The position numbers and the translations under genes are program-made. Of a DNA stretch of 64,000 bases, positions 1-9,510 are shown in pieces. The notes beneath the pieces were generated by a model. The model ran no database searches. It had not been told where the DNA came from and was given only the letters and a program-made list of their open reading frames with translations. Where the stretch lies: contig CAJYIX010000013.1 of the NCBI GenBank assembly GCA_913775315.1, positions 62,001-126,000 of the forward strand, in the 5' to 3' direction. Each line of letters opens with the position of its first letter. The stretch's first letter is position 1. Origin of the DNA: an uncultured Sphingomonas sp. (GTDB taxonomy: Bacteria; Pseudomonadota; Alphaproteobacteria; Sphingomonadales; Sphingomonadaceae).

Positions 1-2
1 AC

Positions 3-278
3 GTCTGTCCTGTCGTCATCGGCGACCGGACGCAGATCGGGCCGAAGGTGCAGATCTATGCCGCCGACCACCCCCGCGACGTCGCCAGCCGCGCGGCGGG
101 GATCGAGTTCGGGCGCCCGGTGACGATCGGCGCCGACGTGTGGATCGGCGGCGGCGCGATCCTGTGCCCCGGCGTGACCGTGGGCGACGGCGCGATCGTC
201 GGCGCAGGCGCGGTCGTCACGCGCGACGTGCCGCCGGGCGCCACCGTCGCCGGCAATCCTGCGCGCATCCGGGGATGA
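3..278 (+). CDS. Maltose/galactoside O-acetyltransferase-like hexapeptide transferase, C-terminal part (5' end outside window)
   Basis: The frame is open from the window edge to the stop at 276-278, so only the C-terminal 91 residues are present. An internal GTG at 48 is not a likely start because the family pattern continues upstream of it. The visible part shows hexapeptide left-handed beta-helix repeats ([44 protein letters not shown]) and ends in the family signature AGNPAR. The YAADHPRD segment carries the His expected as catalytic base in the Maa/LacA/NodL acetyltransferases, which move acetyl from acetyl-CoA to a sugar hydroxyl. The acceptor cannot be told. The stop lies 31 bases before purL on the same strand. 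Confidence 0.88.
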   Translation, partial: VCPVVIGDRTQIGPKVQIYAADHPRDVASRAAGIEFGRPVTIGADVWIGGGAILCPGVTVGDGAIVGAGAVVTRDVPPGATVAGNPARIRG

Positions 279-309
279 CGAAAGGATCATGCGACGCTAG
301 AGCGCGCGC

Positions 310-2526
310 ATGACCCAGATCACGCCCGAGATCGTCGCCGAGCACGGCCTGTCCGCGGAAGAATATGAGCGCGTCCTGAAGGCGCTCGGCCGCGAGCCCA
401 ACCTCACCGAACTCGGCCTCTTCTCAGTCATGTGGTCCGAGCATTGCAGCTACAAGTCGAGCCGCATCCACTTGAAGAAGCTGCCGACGGAGGCGCCCTG
501 GGTGATCTGCGGTCCGGGCGAGAATGCCGGCGTGATCGACATCGGCGACAATCAGGCCGCGATCTTCAAGATGGAGTCGCACAACCACCCCAGCTACATC
601 GAACCGTATCAGGGCGCGGCGACGGGCGTGGGCGGCATCCTGCGCGACGTGTTTACGATGGGCGCGCGGCCGGTCGCGAACATGAACGCGCTGCGCTTCG
701 GCCGGCCCGATCATCCGAAGATGCGCCACCTGATCGCGGGCGTCGTCCACGGCATCGGCGGCTATGGCAATTGCGTTGGCGTGCCGACGGTGGGCGGCGA
801 GGTCAATTTCCACCCCGCCTATGACGGCAACATCCTCGTCAACGCGATGACCGTCGGCGTCGCGCAGCAGGACAAGATCTTCTATTCGGCCGCGGCGGGC
901 ATCGGCAATCCGGTGGTCTACGTGGGGTCCAAAACCGGCCGCGACGGCATCCACGGCGCGACGATGGCCTCGGCCGATTTCGACGAGAAGTCGGATGAGA
1001 AGCGCCCGACCGTGCAGGTCGGCGACCCCTTCACCGAAAAGCTGCTGATCGAGGCCTGCCTCGAACTCATGGCGTCGGACGCGATCGTCGCGATCCAGGA
1101 CATGGGCGCGGCCGGCCTGACCAGCTCCAGCGTCGAGATGGCGTCGAAGGGCGGCGTCGGTATCGAGCTGGTCATGGACAACGTGCCGCAGCGCGAGACG
1201 GGGATGACCCCGTACGAGATGATGCTGTCCGAAAGCCAGGAGCGGATGCTCATGGTGCTGAAACCCGGCCGCGAGGGTGAGGCCGAGGCGATCTTCAAGA
1301 AGTGGGAACTCGACTTCGCGGTCATCGGCACCGTCACCGATACCGGCCGCATGGTGCTCAAGTGGCAGGGCGAAACCGTCGCCGACATCCCCCTCGCCCC
1401 GCTCGCCGACGAAGCGCCGCTCTACGACCGCCCGCACGTGCCGACGCCCAAGCCCGCCGAACTCGAGGATGCGCCCGAGAGCAGCGACGTGGCCGCCGAC
1501 CTCCTGAAGCTCATGGGCACCCCCGACCTCGCCAGCCGGCGCTGGATCTGGGAGCAGTACGACCACATGGTCGGCGCCGACACCGTCCAGCGCCCCGGCG
1601 GCGATGCCGCGGTGGTGCGCGTCCACGGCACCGACAAGGCGCTGGCGATCACCACCGACTGCACGCCGCGCTACTGCTTCGCCGATCCCGTCGAGGGCGG
1701 GAAGCAGGCGGTGGCGGAGGCGTGGCGCAACCTGACCGCGGTCGGGGCGACGCCGCTCGCCATCACCAACTGCCTCAACTTCGCCAACCCCCAGCGGCCC
1801 GAGATCATGGGCCAGATCGTCGGCTGCCTCGAGGGGATGGGCGACGCCTGCCGCGCGCTCGACTTCCCGATCGTCAGCGGCAACGTGTCGCTCTACAATG
1901 AATCCAAGGCGACCGGCGGCGGCTCGGCGATCCTGCCCACCCCCGCGATCGGTGGGGTCGGCCTGATGCAGGACTGGCAGAAGTCGGTCGGCATCGGCTT
2001 TCGCCGTACCGGCGACGCGATCATGCTGGTGGGCGAGCGCGCGGGCCATCTCGGCCAGTCGCTGTGGTTGCGCGAACTGCACGGGCGCGAGGACGGCCCG
2101 CCGCCCGCGGTCGACCTCAAGGCCGAGCGCCGCACCGGCGACTTCATCCGCGCCCAAATCCAGAAAGGCGCGATCCGCGCCTGCCACGACGTGGCGGACG
2201 GCGGCCTTGCCGTCGCGGTCGCCGAAATGGCGCTGGCGAGCGGCATCGGCGCGCTGGTCGATTCGGTGCAGCCGTTCGGGCTGGCCGAAAGCTTCTTCGG
2301 CGAGGATCAGGGGCTCTACGTCGTCACCGTCTGCGACCAGTGCATGGCCGACTTCATGGCCGATGCCGAACGCGCCGACGTGCCCGCCGACCTGCTTGGC
2401 CGCACAATCAAGGACCGGCTGGTGTTCGAGACCGAGGGGGGCGACTATGCCGTCACGCTCGATGCACTGCGGTCGGCGCATGAAGGGTTCTTCCCGAAGC
2501 TGATGCAGGGCGAGGTCGCCGCCTGA
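310..2526 (+). CDS. purL: Phosphoribosylformylglycinamidine synthase subunit PurL
   Basis: PurL makes FGAM from FGAR, ATP and ammonia in purine biosynthesis. At 738 residues this is the small type that works with separate PurS and PurQ subunits, neither of which is in the window. The N-terminal SEHCSYKSS carries the family's catalytic His, and KMESHNHPS and [16 protein letters not shown] are conserved ATP- and metal-site segments. A second, repeated half begins around residue 400 and contains the [10 protein letters not shown] and SLYNES blocks. ATG at 310 gives the usual family N-terminus. Its stop overlaps the probable start of the DUF418 gene. Confidence 0.97.
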   Translation: MTQITPEIVAEHGLSAEEYERVLKALGREPNLTELGLFSVMWSEHCSYKSSRIHLKKLPTEAPWVICGPGENAGVIDIGDNQAAIFKMESHNHPSYIEPYQGAATGVGGILRDVFTMGARPVANMNALRFGRPDHPKMRHLIAGVVHGIGGYGNCVGVPTVGGEVNFHPAYDGNILVNAMTVGVAQQDKIFYSAAAGIGNPVVYVGSKTGRDGIHGATMASADFDEKSDEKRPTVQVGDPFTEKLLIEACLELMASDAIVAIQDMGAAGLTSSSVEMASKGGVGIELVMDNVPQRETGMTPYEMMLSESQERMLMVLKPGREGEAEAIFKKWELDFAVIGTVTDTGRMVLKWQGETVADIPLAPLADEAPLYDRPHVPTPKPAELEDAPESSDVAADLLKLMGTPDLASRRWIWEQYDHMVGADTVQRPGGDAAVVRVHGTDKALAITTDCTPRYCFADPVEGGKQAVAEAWRNLTAVGATPLAITNCLNFANPQRPEIMGQIVGCLEGMGDACRALDFPIVSGNVSLYNESKATGGGSAILPTPAIGGVGLMQDWQKSVGIGFRRTGDAIMLVGERAGHLGQSLWLRELHGREDGPPPAVDLKAERRTGDFIRAQIQKGAIRACHDVADGGLAVAVAEMALASGIGALVDSVQPFGLAESFFGEDQGLYVVTVCDQCMADFMADAERADVPADLLGRTIKDRLVFETEGGDYAVTLDALRSAHEGFFPKLMQGEVAA

Positions 2527-3749
2527 CGCATAACGCCGCCGCACGCGTCCCCGGCCTCGACGTCGCGCGCGGGGCGGCGGTGATGGGCATTCTCCTGCTC
2601 AACATCGTCTCGTTCGCGATGCCGGGGGATGCGTACATCAATCCGCTGGCATGGGGATCGGGCCGGCCGGTCGACCTCGCCGTCTGGGCGATCAACCAGT
2701 TGCTCTTCGAAGGACGGATGCGCGGGCTGCTCGCGCTGCTGTTCGGCGCGGGCGTCATCCTCGGCGCGGCGCGGGCCGAGCATCGATTGCGGCGCCATTA
2801 CGCGCGGATGGCGGTGCTGGCGCTGTTCGGCCTCGCGCACGGATACCTCGTCTGGAACGGGGATATCCTGCTTCATTATGCGATCCTCGGCTGCCTGTTG
2901 CCGATCGCGTGGGACTGGTCGGCGGGGCGGCTGGCGCGCGCGGGGATCGTCGTGCTGCTCGTCTTTTCGGCGTTGTTGAGCCTGCAATTCGCGGGGCTGC
3001 TCGGCTTGCAGGCCGCAGCCACCGCGCCGGATGCGCCCGCGTCGCTGGTCGCGAGCTATCGCGCGATGCTGGAAACCTTTCCACAGCCGGGCAGCGCGGT
3101 CGTTGCCGCCGACCTTGCCGCCTATCGCGGCGACTGGCTCGACATTCTCGATTATCGCGTGAATGTGCGCGGCAGCACGCCGCTTCGCCTGCTCGAGTTC
3201 GCGGGCGGAGAGACGCTGGGCTACATGCTGATCGGCATGGCCCTCGCCCGCGCCGGCATGTTGACCGGCGGGTGGAGCGAGCGCGGGCTGCGGCAGATGA
3301 TGATCTGGGGCTACGGCATCGGCCTGCCCGTTATTGCCGGCCTGACGGTTTGGGCGTTCGCCAGCCGGTTCGATCCGATCGTCCTCATGGGCAATTTCCT
3401 TGCCTGGTCGATCCCGTTCCGCGCCGCGACCGCGCTCGCGCATCTGGCGCTGATCCTGTGGCTGGCGCGGCGGTTCGCGGACCGGCCGATCGTGCGGAGG
3501 ATTGCGGCGGTGGGGCGGATGGCGTTCACCCACTACCTTCTCACCAGCCTCATCATGACGACGATCTTCTACGGCTATGGCTTTGCGCTGTTCGGTCGGG
3601 TCGGGCGGGCCGAGCTCTATCTGTTTGTGGCGGGGATGTGGGCGATCATGCTCGCCCTTTCGCCTTGGTGGCTCGCGCGGTTCGGCCTCGGGCCGTTCGA
3701 ACGCGTGTGGCGGCTGCTCGCCGCCAAAGCTGCGAACGCGACGCAATAG
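2523..3749 (+). CDS. DUF418 (YeiB-type) multipass membrane protein
   Basis: A hydrophobic protein with several membrane segments and the DUF418 C-terminal domain ([12 protein letters not shown] motif about 70 residues before the end). The first conventional start is GTG at 2580, but the frame is open upstream back to 2484. It encodes [15 protein letters not shown], the usual DUF418 N-terminal signature, before that codon. The only NUG codon in the open upstream stretch is CTG at 2523, overlapping the purL stop and preceded by the purine-rich 2507-2515 (AGGGCGAGG). I therefore place the start at 2523; 2580 is the conservative minimum. Function is unknown, although the family resembles acyltransferase-3-like membrane proteins. 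Translational coupling to purL is likely. Confidence 0.82.
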   Translation: MTHNAAARVPGLDVARGAAVMGILLLNIVSFAMPGDAYINPLAWGSGRPVDLAVWAINQLLFEGRMRGLLALLFGAGVILGAARAEHRLRRHYARMAVLALFGLAHGYLVWNGDILLHYAILGCLLPIAWDWSAGRLARAGIVVLLVFSALLSLQFAGLLGLQAAATAPDAPASLVASYRAMLETFPQPGSAVVAADLAAYRGDWLDILDYRVNVRGSTPLRLLEFAGGETLGYMLIGMALARAGMLTGGWSERGLRQMMIWGYGIGLPVIAGLTVWAFASRFDPIVLMGNFLAWSIPFRAATALAHLALILWLARRFADRPIVRRIAAVGRMAFTHYLLTSLIMTTIFYGYGFALFGRVGRAELYLFVAGMWAIMLALSPWWLARFGLGPFERVWRLLAAKAANATQ

Positions 3750-3752
3750 GGG

Positions 3753-3781
3753 TTGCGCGGTCTTTCGGGCGTAGTTAGAAC
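3753..3781 (+). promoter_or_regulatory. Possible promoter of bfd-bfr
   Basis: TTGCGC (3753-3758) and TAGAAC (3776-3781) are separated by 17 bases and lie 24 bases before the bfd start. Both hexamers match the sigma-70 consensus only partly, which is common in sphingomonads. I see no convincing Fur, Irr or RirA box here, although iron control would be expected for these genes. Confidence 0.35.
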
Positions 3782-3804
3782 GACTCGCAATAGCGAGGAA
3801 GCCG

Positions 3805-3975
3805 ATGGTCGTCTGCGTCTGCAATGCCCTGCGTGAGCGTGAAGTCCGCGAAGCCGCGCGCGGCGGTGCGATGAGTGCCTGTCAAGCGTATCGCGCGCTC
3901 GGATGTCAGGCGAAATGCGGCCAGTGCGTGCCGTTTGCGAGAGCCATTATCGACGCCGAACGCGCGGCTGCCTGA
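3805..3975 (+). CDS. bfd: Bacterioferritin-associated ferredoxin (Bfd)
   Basis: A 56-residue [2Fe-2S] protein. Cysteines at residues 4, 6, 38 and 41 (MVVCVCN at the start, KCGQC later) match the four cluster ligands of Escherichia coli Bfd in both order and spacing. Bfd docks on bacterioferritin and passes electrons to the stored ferric core so that iron is released. The gene lies 108 bases upstream of bfr on the same strand, the classic pairing. ATG at 3805 is preceded by the purine-rich GAGGAAG. Two extra cysteines (26 and 34) are not part of the ligand set. Confidence 0.93.
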   Translation: MVVCVCNALREREVREAARGGAMSACQAYRALGCQAKCGQCVPFARAIIDAERAAA

Positions 3976-3986
3976 CAGTCGCAACA

Positions 3987-4007
3987 GCGGAAAGCTCGGA
4001 TTTCCGC
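3987..4007. promoter_or_regulatory. Hairpin between bfd and bfr
   Basis: A perfect 7-base inverted repeat, GCGGAAA and TTTCCGC, with a 7-base loop, 12 bases after the bfd stop. There is no T-tract, so it is a weak terminator at best. It could instead stabilise the bfd message or mark a processing site that sets the Bfd:Bfr ratio. This role is inference. Confidence 0.3.
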
Positions 4008-4083
4008 CGCCTTCCGGCTATCGTCCAGCACCGCTTCGGGCTATCCTGATCGCCTGTTTCCATCACGGTAGAAGGCCGCGCGC

Positions 4084-4578
4084 ATGAAGGGCGACCCCAA
4101 GGTCATCGAGTTTTTGAACACGGCGCTCAAGAACGAGCTGACCGCGATCAACCAGTATTGGCTGCACTATCGCCTGCTCGACCATTGGGGCGTCTACAAG
4201 CTCGCCCAGTTCGAGCGGAAGGAATCGATCGAGGAGATGGAGCACGCCGATTGGCTGGCGGAGCGCATCCTGTTCCTCGATGGCCTCCCCAATTTCCAGC
4301 TGCTCGGCCGTTTGCGCATCGGCGAGACCGTCGAGGAAGTTTTGAAAGGCGACCTCGCGCTCGAGGAAGAGGCGATCCCGCTGCTGCGCGACGCGATCGA
4401 GCATTGCGAAAAGGTCCGCGATTACGTCAGCCGCGACCTGTTCCGCCGCATCCTCGACAGCGAGGAAGAGCATCTCGACACGCTGGAACGCCAGTTCGAC
4501 ATGATCGCGCGCATGGGCATCCAGAACTACGTCCAGCTCAATTCGCAGTCCGAGGCCGACGCCAAGCGCGAGGATTGA
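4084..4578 (+). CDS. bfr: Bacterioferritin
   Basis: A 164-residue four-helix ferritin-like protein that assembles into a 24-mer iron-storage shell. The di-iron ferroxidase ligands are all in the standard positions: Glu18, Glu51, His54, Glu94, Glu127 and His130. Met52, the axial heme ligand that distinguishes bacterioferritin from ferritin, is also present. The tail after about residue 158 is short and charged. It follows bfd, its reductase partner, and a GC-rich hairpin follows the stop. This is a single intact gene, not the split Bfr-alpha/beta arrangement. Confidence 0.97.
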   Translation: MKGDPKVIEFLNTALKNELTAINQYWLHYRLLDHWGVYKLAQFERKESIEEMEHADWLAERILFLDGLPNFQLLGRLRIGETVEEVLKGDLALEEEAIPLLRDAIEHCEKVRDYVSRDLFRRILDSEEEHLDTLERQFDMIARMGIQNYVQLNSQSEADAKRED

Positions 4579-4587
4579 GCCGAGTAT

Positions 4588-4620
4588 CGTCGCCCGGCCG
4601 CCGCGCCGGGCGACGTTCGA
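4588..4620 (+). terminator. Probable terminator after bfr
   Basis: CGTCGCCCGG (4588-4597) and CCGGGCGACG (4606-4615) form a perfect 10-base-pair stem with an 8-base loop, starting 9 bases after the bfr stop. The T-tract is poor (TTCGAAT), so termination may be only partial. Confidence 0.55.
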
Positions 4621-4648
4621 ATAGCCTGACCGCTGATCCAAAGGCGCA

Positions 4649-6094
4649 TTGAACGCCGCGCGCGCTAACGCGTTCGCACGCCATCCACGTTCAAGGTCGC
4701 CCGCCATTCTCCAGCCCGCCGACACCGCTCACCCCGCCACGCGCCCCACCGCCGAACCCGCCGCCGACGGTCTGCCGATGCCGCGGCGTGCGTTGGCGAT
4801 CGCGGCGATCTCGTTCGGCACCGCGCTGTTCGTCATCGACGGCGCGATCGCCAACGTCGCGTTGCCGACGATCGCGCGGGACACCGGCGTCGGGCCGGGA
4901 TCGGTGGTGGCGGTAGTCACGCTCTATCAGCTCGTGCTCGTCATGGGCCTGCTTCCCTTCGCCAATCTGGGCGACCGGCTGGGGCACCGGCGGCTGTATC
5001 AGATCGGTCAGGTGATCTTCCTGATCGCCTCCGCGATGAGCCTGCTCGTCACCGGCTTCGCCTCGCTGCTCGCGGTCCGCGTCGGCCAGGCGCTGGGCGC
5101 CGGTATGGCGCTCAGCGTATCGGCGGCGATGCTGCGGTCGATCTACCCTTCCAAGAGCCTTGGCTCGGGCCTCGGCATCAACAGCGTGATCGTCGCCTCG
5201 GCCAATGCGCTTGCCCCGACACTGGGCGGGTTCATCGTCGGCCATGCCGACTGGCGCTGGGTGTTCTGCGCTGCGGTGCCGTTCGCGCTTCTGTCGATCC
5301 TGCTCGGCCGCGCGTTGCCCGATCCCAAGCCCGTGCCGGGTCATTTCGACTGGACCGGCGGGGTGTGGAGCGCCGCCACGATCGGCGCGATCATCGGCGG
5401 AATCGAGCTCGCCGCGCACAGTGCCGCGGTGCCCGGCGGCGTGCTGATCGCGGCGGGGGTCATCTCCGCGATCCTGCTCGTTCGTCGCGAGCGCGCGCGG
5501 GCGCGGCCGGTGCTGCCGGTCGACCTGCTCGCCCGCCCGGTCATCGGCCTGTCGGTGCTGGGCGCGATCAGTGGTTTCCTCGCGTCGGCTTCGCTGATCG
5601 TCCTCCTCCCCTTTCGGTTCGAGCAGGGGATGGGTTATTCGCCGGAACAGGTGGGGCTCTTGATCCTGCCGGTGCCGCTCACGCTACTGTTCGTCGCGCC
5701 GCTGGCGGGCTGGCTGTCCGACCGGGTGAAGCCCTCATTCCTCGGCATCGCCGGGTGCGTCGTCTCGATCACCGGCTTCGTCCTGATCGCGACGATGCCG
5801 AACGACCTCGTCTGGCCGCATATCGCATGGCGGCTGTCGCTGACGGCGAGCGGATTCGGCCTGTTCTTCGCGCCCAACTCGCGGCTCATCATCGGCAGCG
5901 CGCCGCGGGACCGGGCGGCGGCGGCGGGAGGCCTCCTTTCCACCGGACGGCTGCTGGGCCAGACGCTCGGCGCATCGGTCGTTGGCGTGATGCTGGCACT
6001 CGGTCTTGGCCTCGGCCCCGTCCCGCTGATCGTCGCGGCTTGCTTTTCCGCGCTCGCACTCCTGTGCAGTGCCCTCCGGCTAAAGGCCGGGTGA
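4649..6094 (+). CDS. MFS transporter, DHA2 (EmrB/QacA-like) family
   Basis: A membrane exporter-type protein. The first transmembrane segment contains VIDGAIANVALPTIA, the D-x-x-x-(I/V)-NVALP motif of 14-helix DHA2 drug:proton antiporters, and the GDRLGHRR loop motif between helices 2 and 3 is clear. The frame opens at a TTG (4649) that adds 43 Pro/Ala-rich residues. ATG at 4778 (MPRRALAIAAISFG) is an equally plausible start. The substrate is unknown; multidrug or solvent export is the usual role. It appears monocistronic, between bfr and the flavin-type gene. Confidence 0.85.
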   Translation: MNAARANAFARHPRSRSPAILQPADTAHPATRPTAEPAADGLPMPRRALAIAAISFGTALFVIDGAIANVALPTIARDTGVGPGSVVAVVTLYQLVLVMGLLPFANLGDRLGHRRLYQIGQVIFLIASAMSLLVTGFASLLAVRVGQALGAGMALSVSAAMLRSIYPSKSLGSGLGINSVIVASANALAPTLGGFIVGHADWRWVFCAAVPFALLSILLGRALPDPKPVPGHFDWTGGVWSAATIGAIIGGIELAAHSAAVPGGVLIAAGVISAILLVRRERARARPVLPVDLLARPVIGLSVLGAISGFLASASLIVLLPFRFEQGMGYSPEQVGLLILPVPLTLLFVAPLAGWLSDRVKPSFLGIAGCVVSITGFVLIATMPNDLVWPHIAWRLSLTASGFGLFFAPNSRLIIGSAPRDRAAAAGGLLSTGRLLGQTLGASVVGVMLALGLGLGPVPLIVAACFSALALLCSALRLKAG

Positions 6095-6150
6095 CGCAAC
6101 CCACGCGGGCGCGGGCCGTTGTCCGGTCCTAGCCTTTTGGAGGATGCACG

Positions 6151-6633
6151 ATGCAGGTCGATCAGCAGGAAGACACCCGGATTCGCGAAGACATGTGGAA
6201 GGCGATGGCCAAGAGCCCGTTCGTCATGGTCGGCCTCGTCGGCAGCCATGAGCATTCGGAGCCGATGACCGCACAGCTCGACGAGGACGCCAACAGCGAG
6301 TTCTGGTTCTATTGCAACCGCGACAACCGCGTGGCCAAGGGCGGCGAGGCGATGGTACAGTTCGTTGCCAAGGGTCACGACCTGTTCGCCTGCATCCACG
6401 GCACCCTGACCGAGGAAACGCGCCCCGAAATCTTCGACAAATACTGGTCGAAGCCGGTCGAGGCATGGTTCGAGGGCGGCAAGGACGATCCCAACGTCAT
6501 GATGCTGCGCTTCGACCTCAAGGACGCGGAGATCTGGGAAGCCGACATGTCGCTGACCGGCAAGCTCAAGATGCTGACCGGCCACACGATCCGCCCGCAG
6601 GAAGCCGGATCGCACGCCGAAGTGAACCTCTGA
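6151..6633 (+). CDS. Pyridoxamine 5'-phosphate oxidase-family (general stress protein 26-like) flavin-binding protein
   Basis: A 160-residue cytosolic split-barrel protein of the PNPOx-like group. After an amphipathic start (EDMWKAMAKSPFVMVGL) it has the SEPMTAQLDED and FWFYCNRDNR strands that line the flavin pocket, and the conserved YWSKPVEAWFEGGKDDPNV segment typical of the general stress protein 26 subgroup. Members bind FMN or FAD, but enzymatic roles are mostly unproven. AGGATG ahead of the ATG is a fair ribosome site. It converges on the formate/nitrite transporter gene with a 20-base gap. Confidence 0.85.
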   Translation: MQVDQQEDTRIREDMWKAMAKSPFVMVGLVGSHEHSEPMTAQLDEDANSEFWFYCNRDNRVAKGGEAMVQFVAKGHDLFACIHGTLTEETRPEIFDKYWSKPVEAWFEGGKDDPNVMMLRFDLKDAEIWEADMSLTGKLKMLTGHTIRPQEAGSHAEVNL

Positions 6634-6653
6634 ATCGAACGGCGGCGTGGGCT

Positions 6654-7493
6654 TCAGTCCTCGCCGCCGCCCTCGATCTCTTCCTTAACCTGTCCGTGCG
6701 CGATCAGCGCGAACAGCCCGCTGCCCCCAATCACGTTGCCGAGAAACGCGGGCAGCACGAACCCGAACGCGACCCAGGCGAGGCTCGCACGGCCCGACAG
6801 CCACAGCAGCCACGCCTCCGCCGATCCCACCACAACGTGCGCGAAGCCGCCGGCAGAGACGAGCCAGGTGATCGCGACGACCACCCACAGCGCATTCTCT
6901 CGCGCATTGGGCAGCACCCAGGCAAGGCTGGCAATCAGGAAGCCGGCGGGGATCCCGAGCACCAGCGTCCGCCCGAAGCTGTTTTCCATCAGATGCGAGG
7001 AGAATTCGAGCGCGCCATTCAGCGTCTCGGCATCGACGATCCAGCCTTGTGAGATCATCGCAGCCACGACGAGCGTCCCGATCAGGTTACCGACCAGCAC
7101 GATCCCCCACAACCGCCCAAGCCGCCAGAAATTGCGCGGGCTGGGCTCGGCGACGACGGGGACGACCGCGGTGACGGTTGCTTCCGTGAAAAGCTGCAAA
7201 TTACCGAGGACGACGATGATGAAGCCGATCGTATAGCCCATCGCGACGACCAGCTCGGTCCATTTCGCCTCGGGCAGGTCGGCGCGGATCGTCGCCACTG
7301 CGATCAACGACGCACAGACGGCGATACCCGCCGCCAAGCCCGAGAAGAACAGGCCGCTTGCCGGACGCTCGAGTTCCTCGTCCCCCGCCTTGCGGATCAC
7401 TTCATAGATGACGACGGCCGACCCGGTCTCGCGTTCGGCCACCGCCTCCCGCTCGCCCTGATCGAGATGCGCGGGCGCGGGCTCCTCGCTCAT
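6654..7493 (-). CDS. Formate/nitrite transporter (FNT) family channel, YfdC-like
   Basis: A 279-residue inner-membrane protein with about six membrane helices and an N-terminal cytosolic stretch of some 45 residues. The pattern of glycines and small residues in the helices (GNLIGTLVV, GGFAHVVVGS, LPAFLGNVIGG) matches the FNT pentameric channels, and the charged N-terminus fits the YfdC subgroup better than FocA or NirC. The transported anion is unknown. The start codon overlaps the stop of the upstream PHA depolymerase gene (ATGA at 7495-7490), so the two are translationally coupled. A longer open frame exists upstream but runs antiparallel inside the depolymerase gene's other frame. Confidence 0.88.
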   Translation of the reverse strand: MSEEPAPAHLDQGEREAVAERETGSAVVIYEVIRKAGDEELERPASGLFFSGLAAGIAVCASLIAVATIRADLPEAKWTELVVAMGYTIGFIIVVLGNLQLFTEATVTAVVPVVAEPSPRNFWRLGRLWGIVLVGNLIGTLVVAAMISQGWIVDAETLNGALEFSSHLMENSFGRTLVLGIPAGFLIASLAWVLPNARENALWVVVAITWLVSAGGFAHVVVGSAEAWLLWLSGRASLAWVAFGFVLPAFLGNVIGGSGLFALIAHGQVKEEIEGGGED

Positions 7494-8722
7494 CAGGCGT
7501 GCGCCGCCATCCACTCTTCCATGACGGGCGCGATGCGCGTGCGCCACTTCGACCCGTTGAAGATGCCGTAGTGGCCGACCCCCTCGGCCAGCAGATAGCG
7601 CTTGTGCGCCTCTGGCAGGTTGGTCGCGATCGTCAGCGCCGCCTTGGTCTGGCCGATGCCGGAAATATCGTCGCGCTCGCCCTCGATCGCGAGGATGCCG
7701 ACATCGGTGATGGCACCGGCATCGACCGGCCGCCCGCGATGCGTCATCGTCCCCATCGGCAGCGCATGCCGCTGGAAGACGAGGTCGATCGTCTGGAGAT
7801 AGAATTCCGCCGTCATGTCGCAAACCGCGCGATATTCATCGTAGAAGCGCATCGTCGCGCCCGCGCTCTCGCCGTCGCCCTGGACCAGATGCTTGAACAT
7901 CTCCCAGTGCGAAACGAGGTGGTTGCCGAGGTTCATCGTCATGAACCCGGCCAGCTGGAGGAAACCCGGATAGACGCGGCGGCCGGCGCCCGCATAGAGC
8001 GACGGCACCGTCGCGATCACGTTCTGCGCGAACCAGGCATGCGGCCGCTCGGTCGCGAGCGTGTTGACCGCGGTCGGCGCCTCGCGCGTGTCGATGGGCC
8101 CGCCCATCATGGTGAGCGTGCGCGGGCGATTCGGATGCTTGTCCGCGCTCATCAGCGCGACCGCGGCATAGCAGGGGACCGAAGGCTGGCAGACCGCCAG
8201 CATGTGCGGGCGCGCGTCGCCCTCCGCACCGATCACCGCGCACCAGTCGGTCACGTAATCGATATAGTCGTCGAGGTCGAAGCGCCCGTCCGCCACCGGC
8301 ACCAGCTTCGCATCGCGCCAGTCGGTGATGTAGACGTCGGCCACGGGCAGCATCCGCTCGACCGTGCCGCGCAGCAGCGTGGCATAGTGGCCCGACATCG
8401 GTGCAACGATGAGCAGCTTGGGACCACCCGAAACCCCCTCGCGCACGAAATGCTTGAGCTGGCCGAACGGCTTGCGCGCCACGATCTCCTCGCGGACCGC
8501 AACCTCGCGGCCGTCGATGGTGATGGCCGTCAGGCCGAAGTCGGGCTTGCCGCGCGGTGCGGCCGCGTGGGCGAACACCTCGAGCGCGGAGGCGAGCACC
8601 GGGCCGCCGCCGAAATAGGAAAACGGGTTCGCCGGATTGTTGAGCAGCCCCGCGCTGAAATTGGCAAACGCGCTGGCCCCGGCCAGCATCGAGCGTTGCA
8701 TCTCATAGGCGTCGTAGAGCAT
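7493..8722 (-). CDS. phaZ: Intracellular polyhydroxyalkanoate depolymerase
   Basis: A 409-residue alpha/beta-hydrolase that degrades cytoplasmic PHA granules. The N-terminus MLYDAYEMQRSML is the hallmark of intracellular PhaZ, and a putative nucleophile sits in AVCQPSVP, the Cys-containing lipase-like box of this family. A late conserved His lies in LAEGVGHYGIFNG. The start at 8722 is chosen because of this N-terminus and a strong AGGAAGGA ribosome site just upstream; the longer open frame is spurious. No phaC or phasin gene is in the window. Confidence 0.92.
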   Translation of the reverse strand: MLYDAYEMQRSMLAGASAFANFSAGLLNNPANPFSYFGGGPVLASALEVFAHAAAPRGKPDFGLTAITIDGREVAVREEIVARKPFGQLKHFVREGVSGGPKLLIVAPMSGHYATLLRGTVERMLPVADVYITDWRDAKLVPVADGRFDLDDYIDYVTDWCAVIGAEGDARPHMLAVCQPSVPCYAAVALMSADKHPNRPRTLTMMGGPIDTREAPTAVNTLATERPHAWFAQNVIATVPSLYAGAGRRVYPGFLQLAGFMTMNLGNHLVSHWEMFKHLVQGDGESAGATMRFYDEYRAVCDMTAEFYLQTIDLVFQRHALPMGTMTHRGRPVDAGAITDVGILAIEGERDDISGIGQTKAALTIATNLPEAHKRYLLAEGVGHYGIFNGSKWRTRIAPVMEEWMAAHA

Positions 8723-8877
8723 TCGGTATCCTTCCTCGCCCCTGCCACCGCGGCGGAAAGGGTTGGGTGACATAGCGCCTGCGAGCGGTAACTCGCAACG
8801 ACGCTGCGACGATACGCACGTAACACTTTCGTTCGGGTATCGTAACGCCCGTCTTGCCGAGACGTTCAGCGCCCCTG

Positions 8878-9501
8878 TTATCTGGGCGCGAGGCCGTGGC
8901 GCAGAAAGTCGGCCATCTCGGATGCGATGGCCGCTGCCGGGCGATCCTCCTCCCACACGCCGAAGCGCAGGCCGAGGAACACGTTCATCCCCATGATCGC
9001 CCAGGCATGCGCCGCGCCCACGTCGGCGCGCACCTCGCCGCGGTCGGCGGCGGCGCGCAGCCGCGCCTCGATCCGCTCGGCGGTGACGGCGTAATGGAGG
9101 CGGAAGCTTTCGGCATCGACGAACTCGGCCTCGTCGATGATGCGGTAGATTTCCTTGTGCGCGCGCACGAAGTCGATGAAATGGGAAAGGCCCGCCTGCT
9201 CGGCAGCGATGCCGTCGGGGGCAGCGCGGATCGCGGGGGCGACGTGATCGCGCACCTGCGTCGACATGTCGCGCACGAGGGCGCGGAACACCGCGTCCTT
9301 CGAGTCGAAATAGGTATAGAAACTGCCGAGCGCGACGCCCGCGCGCCGGGTGATCCCGCTGATCGACCCTTCGTGAAAGCCCTTTTCGCCGAACTCCGCC
9401 GCGGCGGCGTCGAGGATGGCGCGCAGCGTCCGCCGGCCCCGCTCGGTGCGCGGCACCTTGCCCTCGCTCGCGGCTTCCGCCTCTTCCATCGCCTCCCCCA
9501 T
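8878..9501 (-). CDS. TetR/AcrR family transcriptional regulator
   Basis: A 207-residue regulator. The N-terminal helix-turn-helix runs through about residues 44-72, ending in GVALGSFYTYFDSKDAVF, the classical TetR recognition-helix signature. The C-terminal ligand domain is of TetR_C type and the ligand is unknown. The gene is divergent from the TonB receptor at 9605. The 103-base gap holds a 21-base palindrome 11 bases upstream of this gene's start, a probable operator. It also lies upstream of, and in the same orientation as, phaZ, so a role in polymer metabolism is possible but not shown. Confidence 0.9.
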   Translation of the reverse strand: MGEAMEEAEAASEGKVPRTERGRRTLRAILDAAAAEFGEKGFHEGSISGITRRAGVALGSFYTYFDSKDAVFRALVRDMSTQVRDHVAPAIRAAPDGIAAEQAGLSHFIDFVRAHKEIYRIIDEAEFVDAESFRLHYAVTAERIEARLRAAADRGEVRADVGAAHAWAIMGMNVFLGLRFGVWEEDRPAAAIASEMADFLRHGLAPR

Positions 9502-9510
9502 TTTCCCAAG

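Noticed and set aside
424-2544. 706-codon open frame on minus strand opposite purL
   Set aside because: Antisense frame kept open by high GC third positions. It is rich in Arg, Gly, His and Asp with no recognisable domain, and purL on the plus strand is certain.
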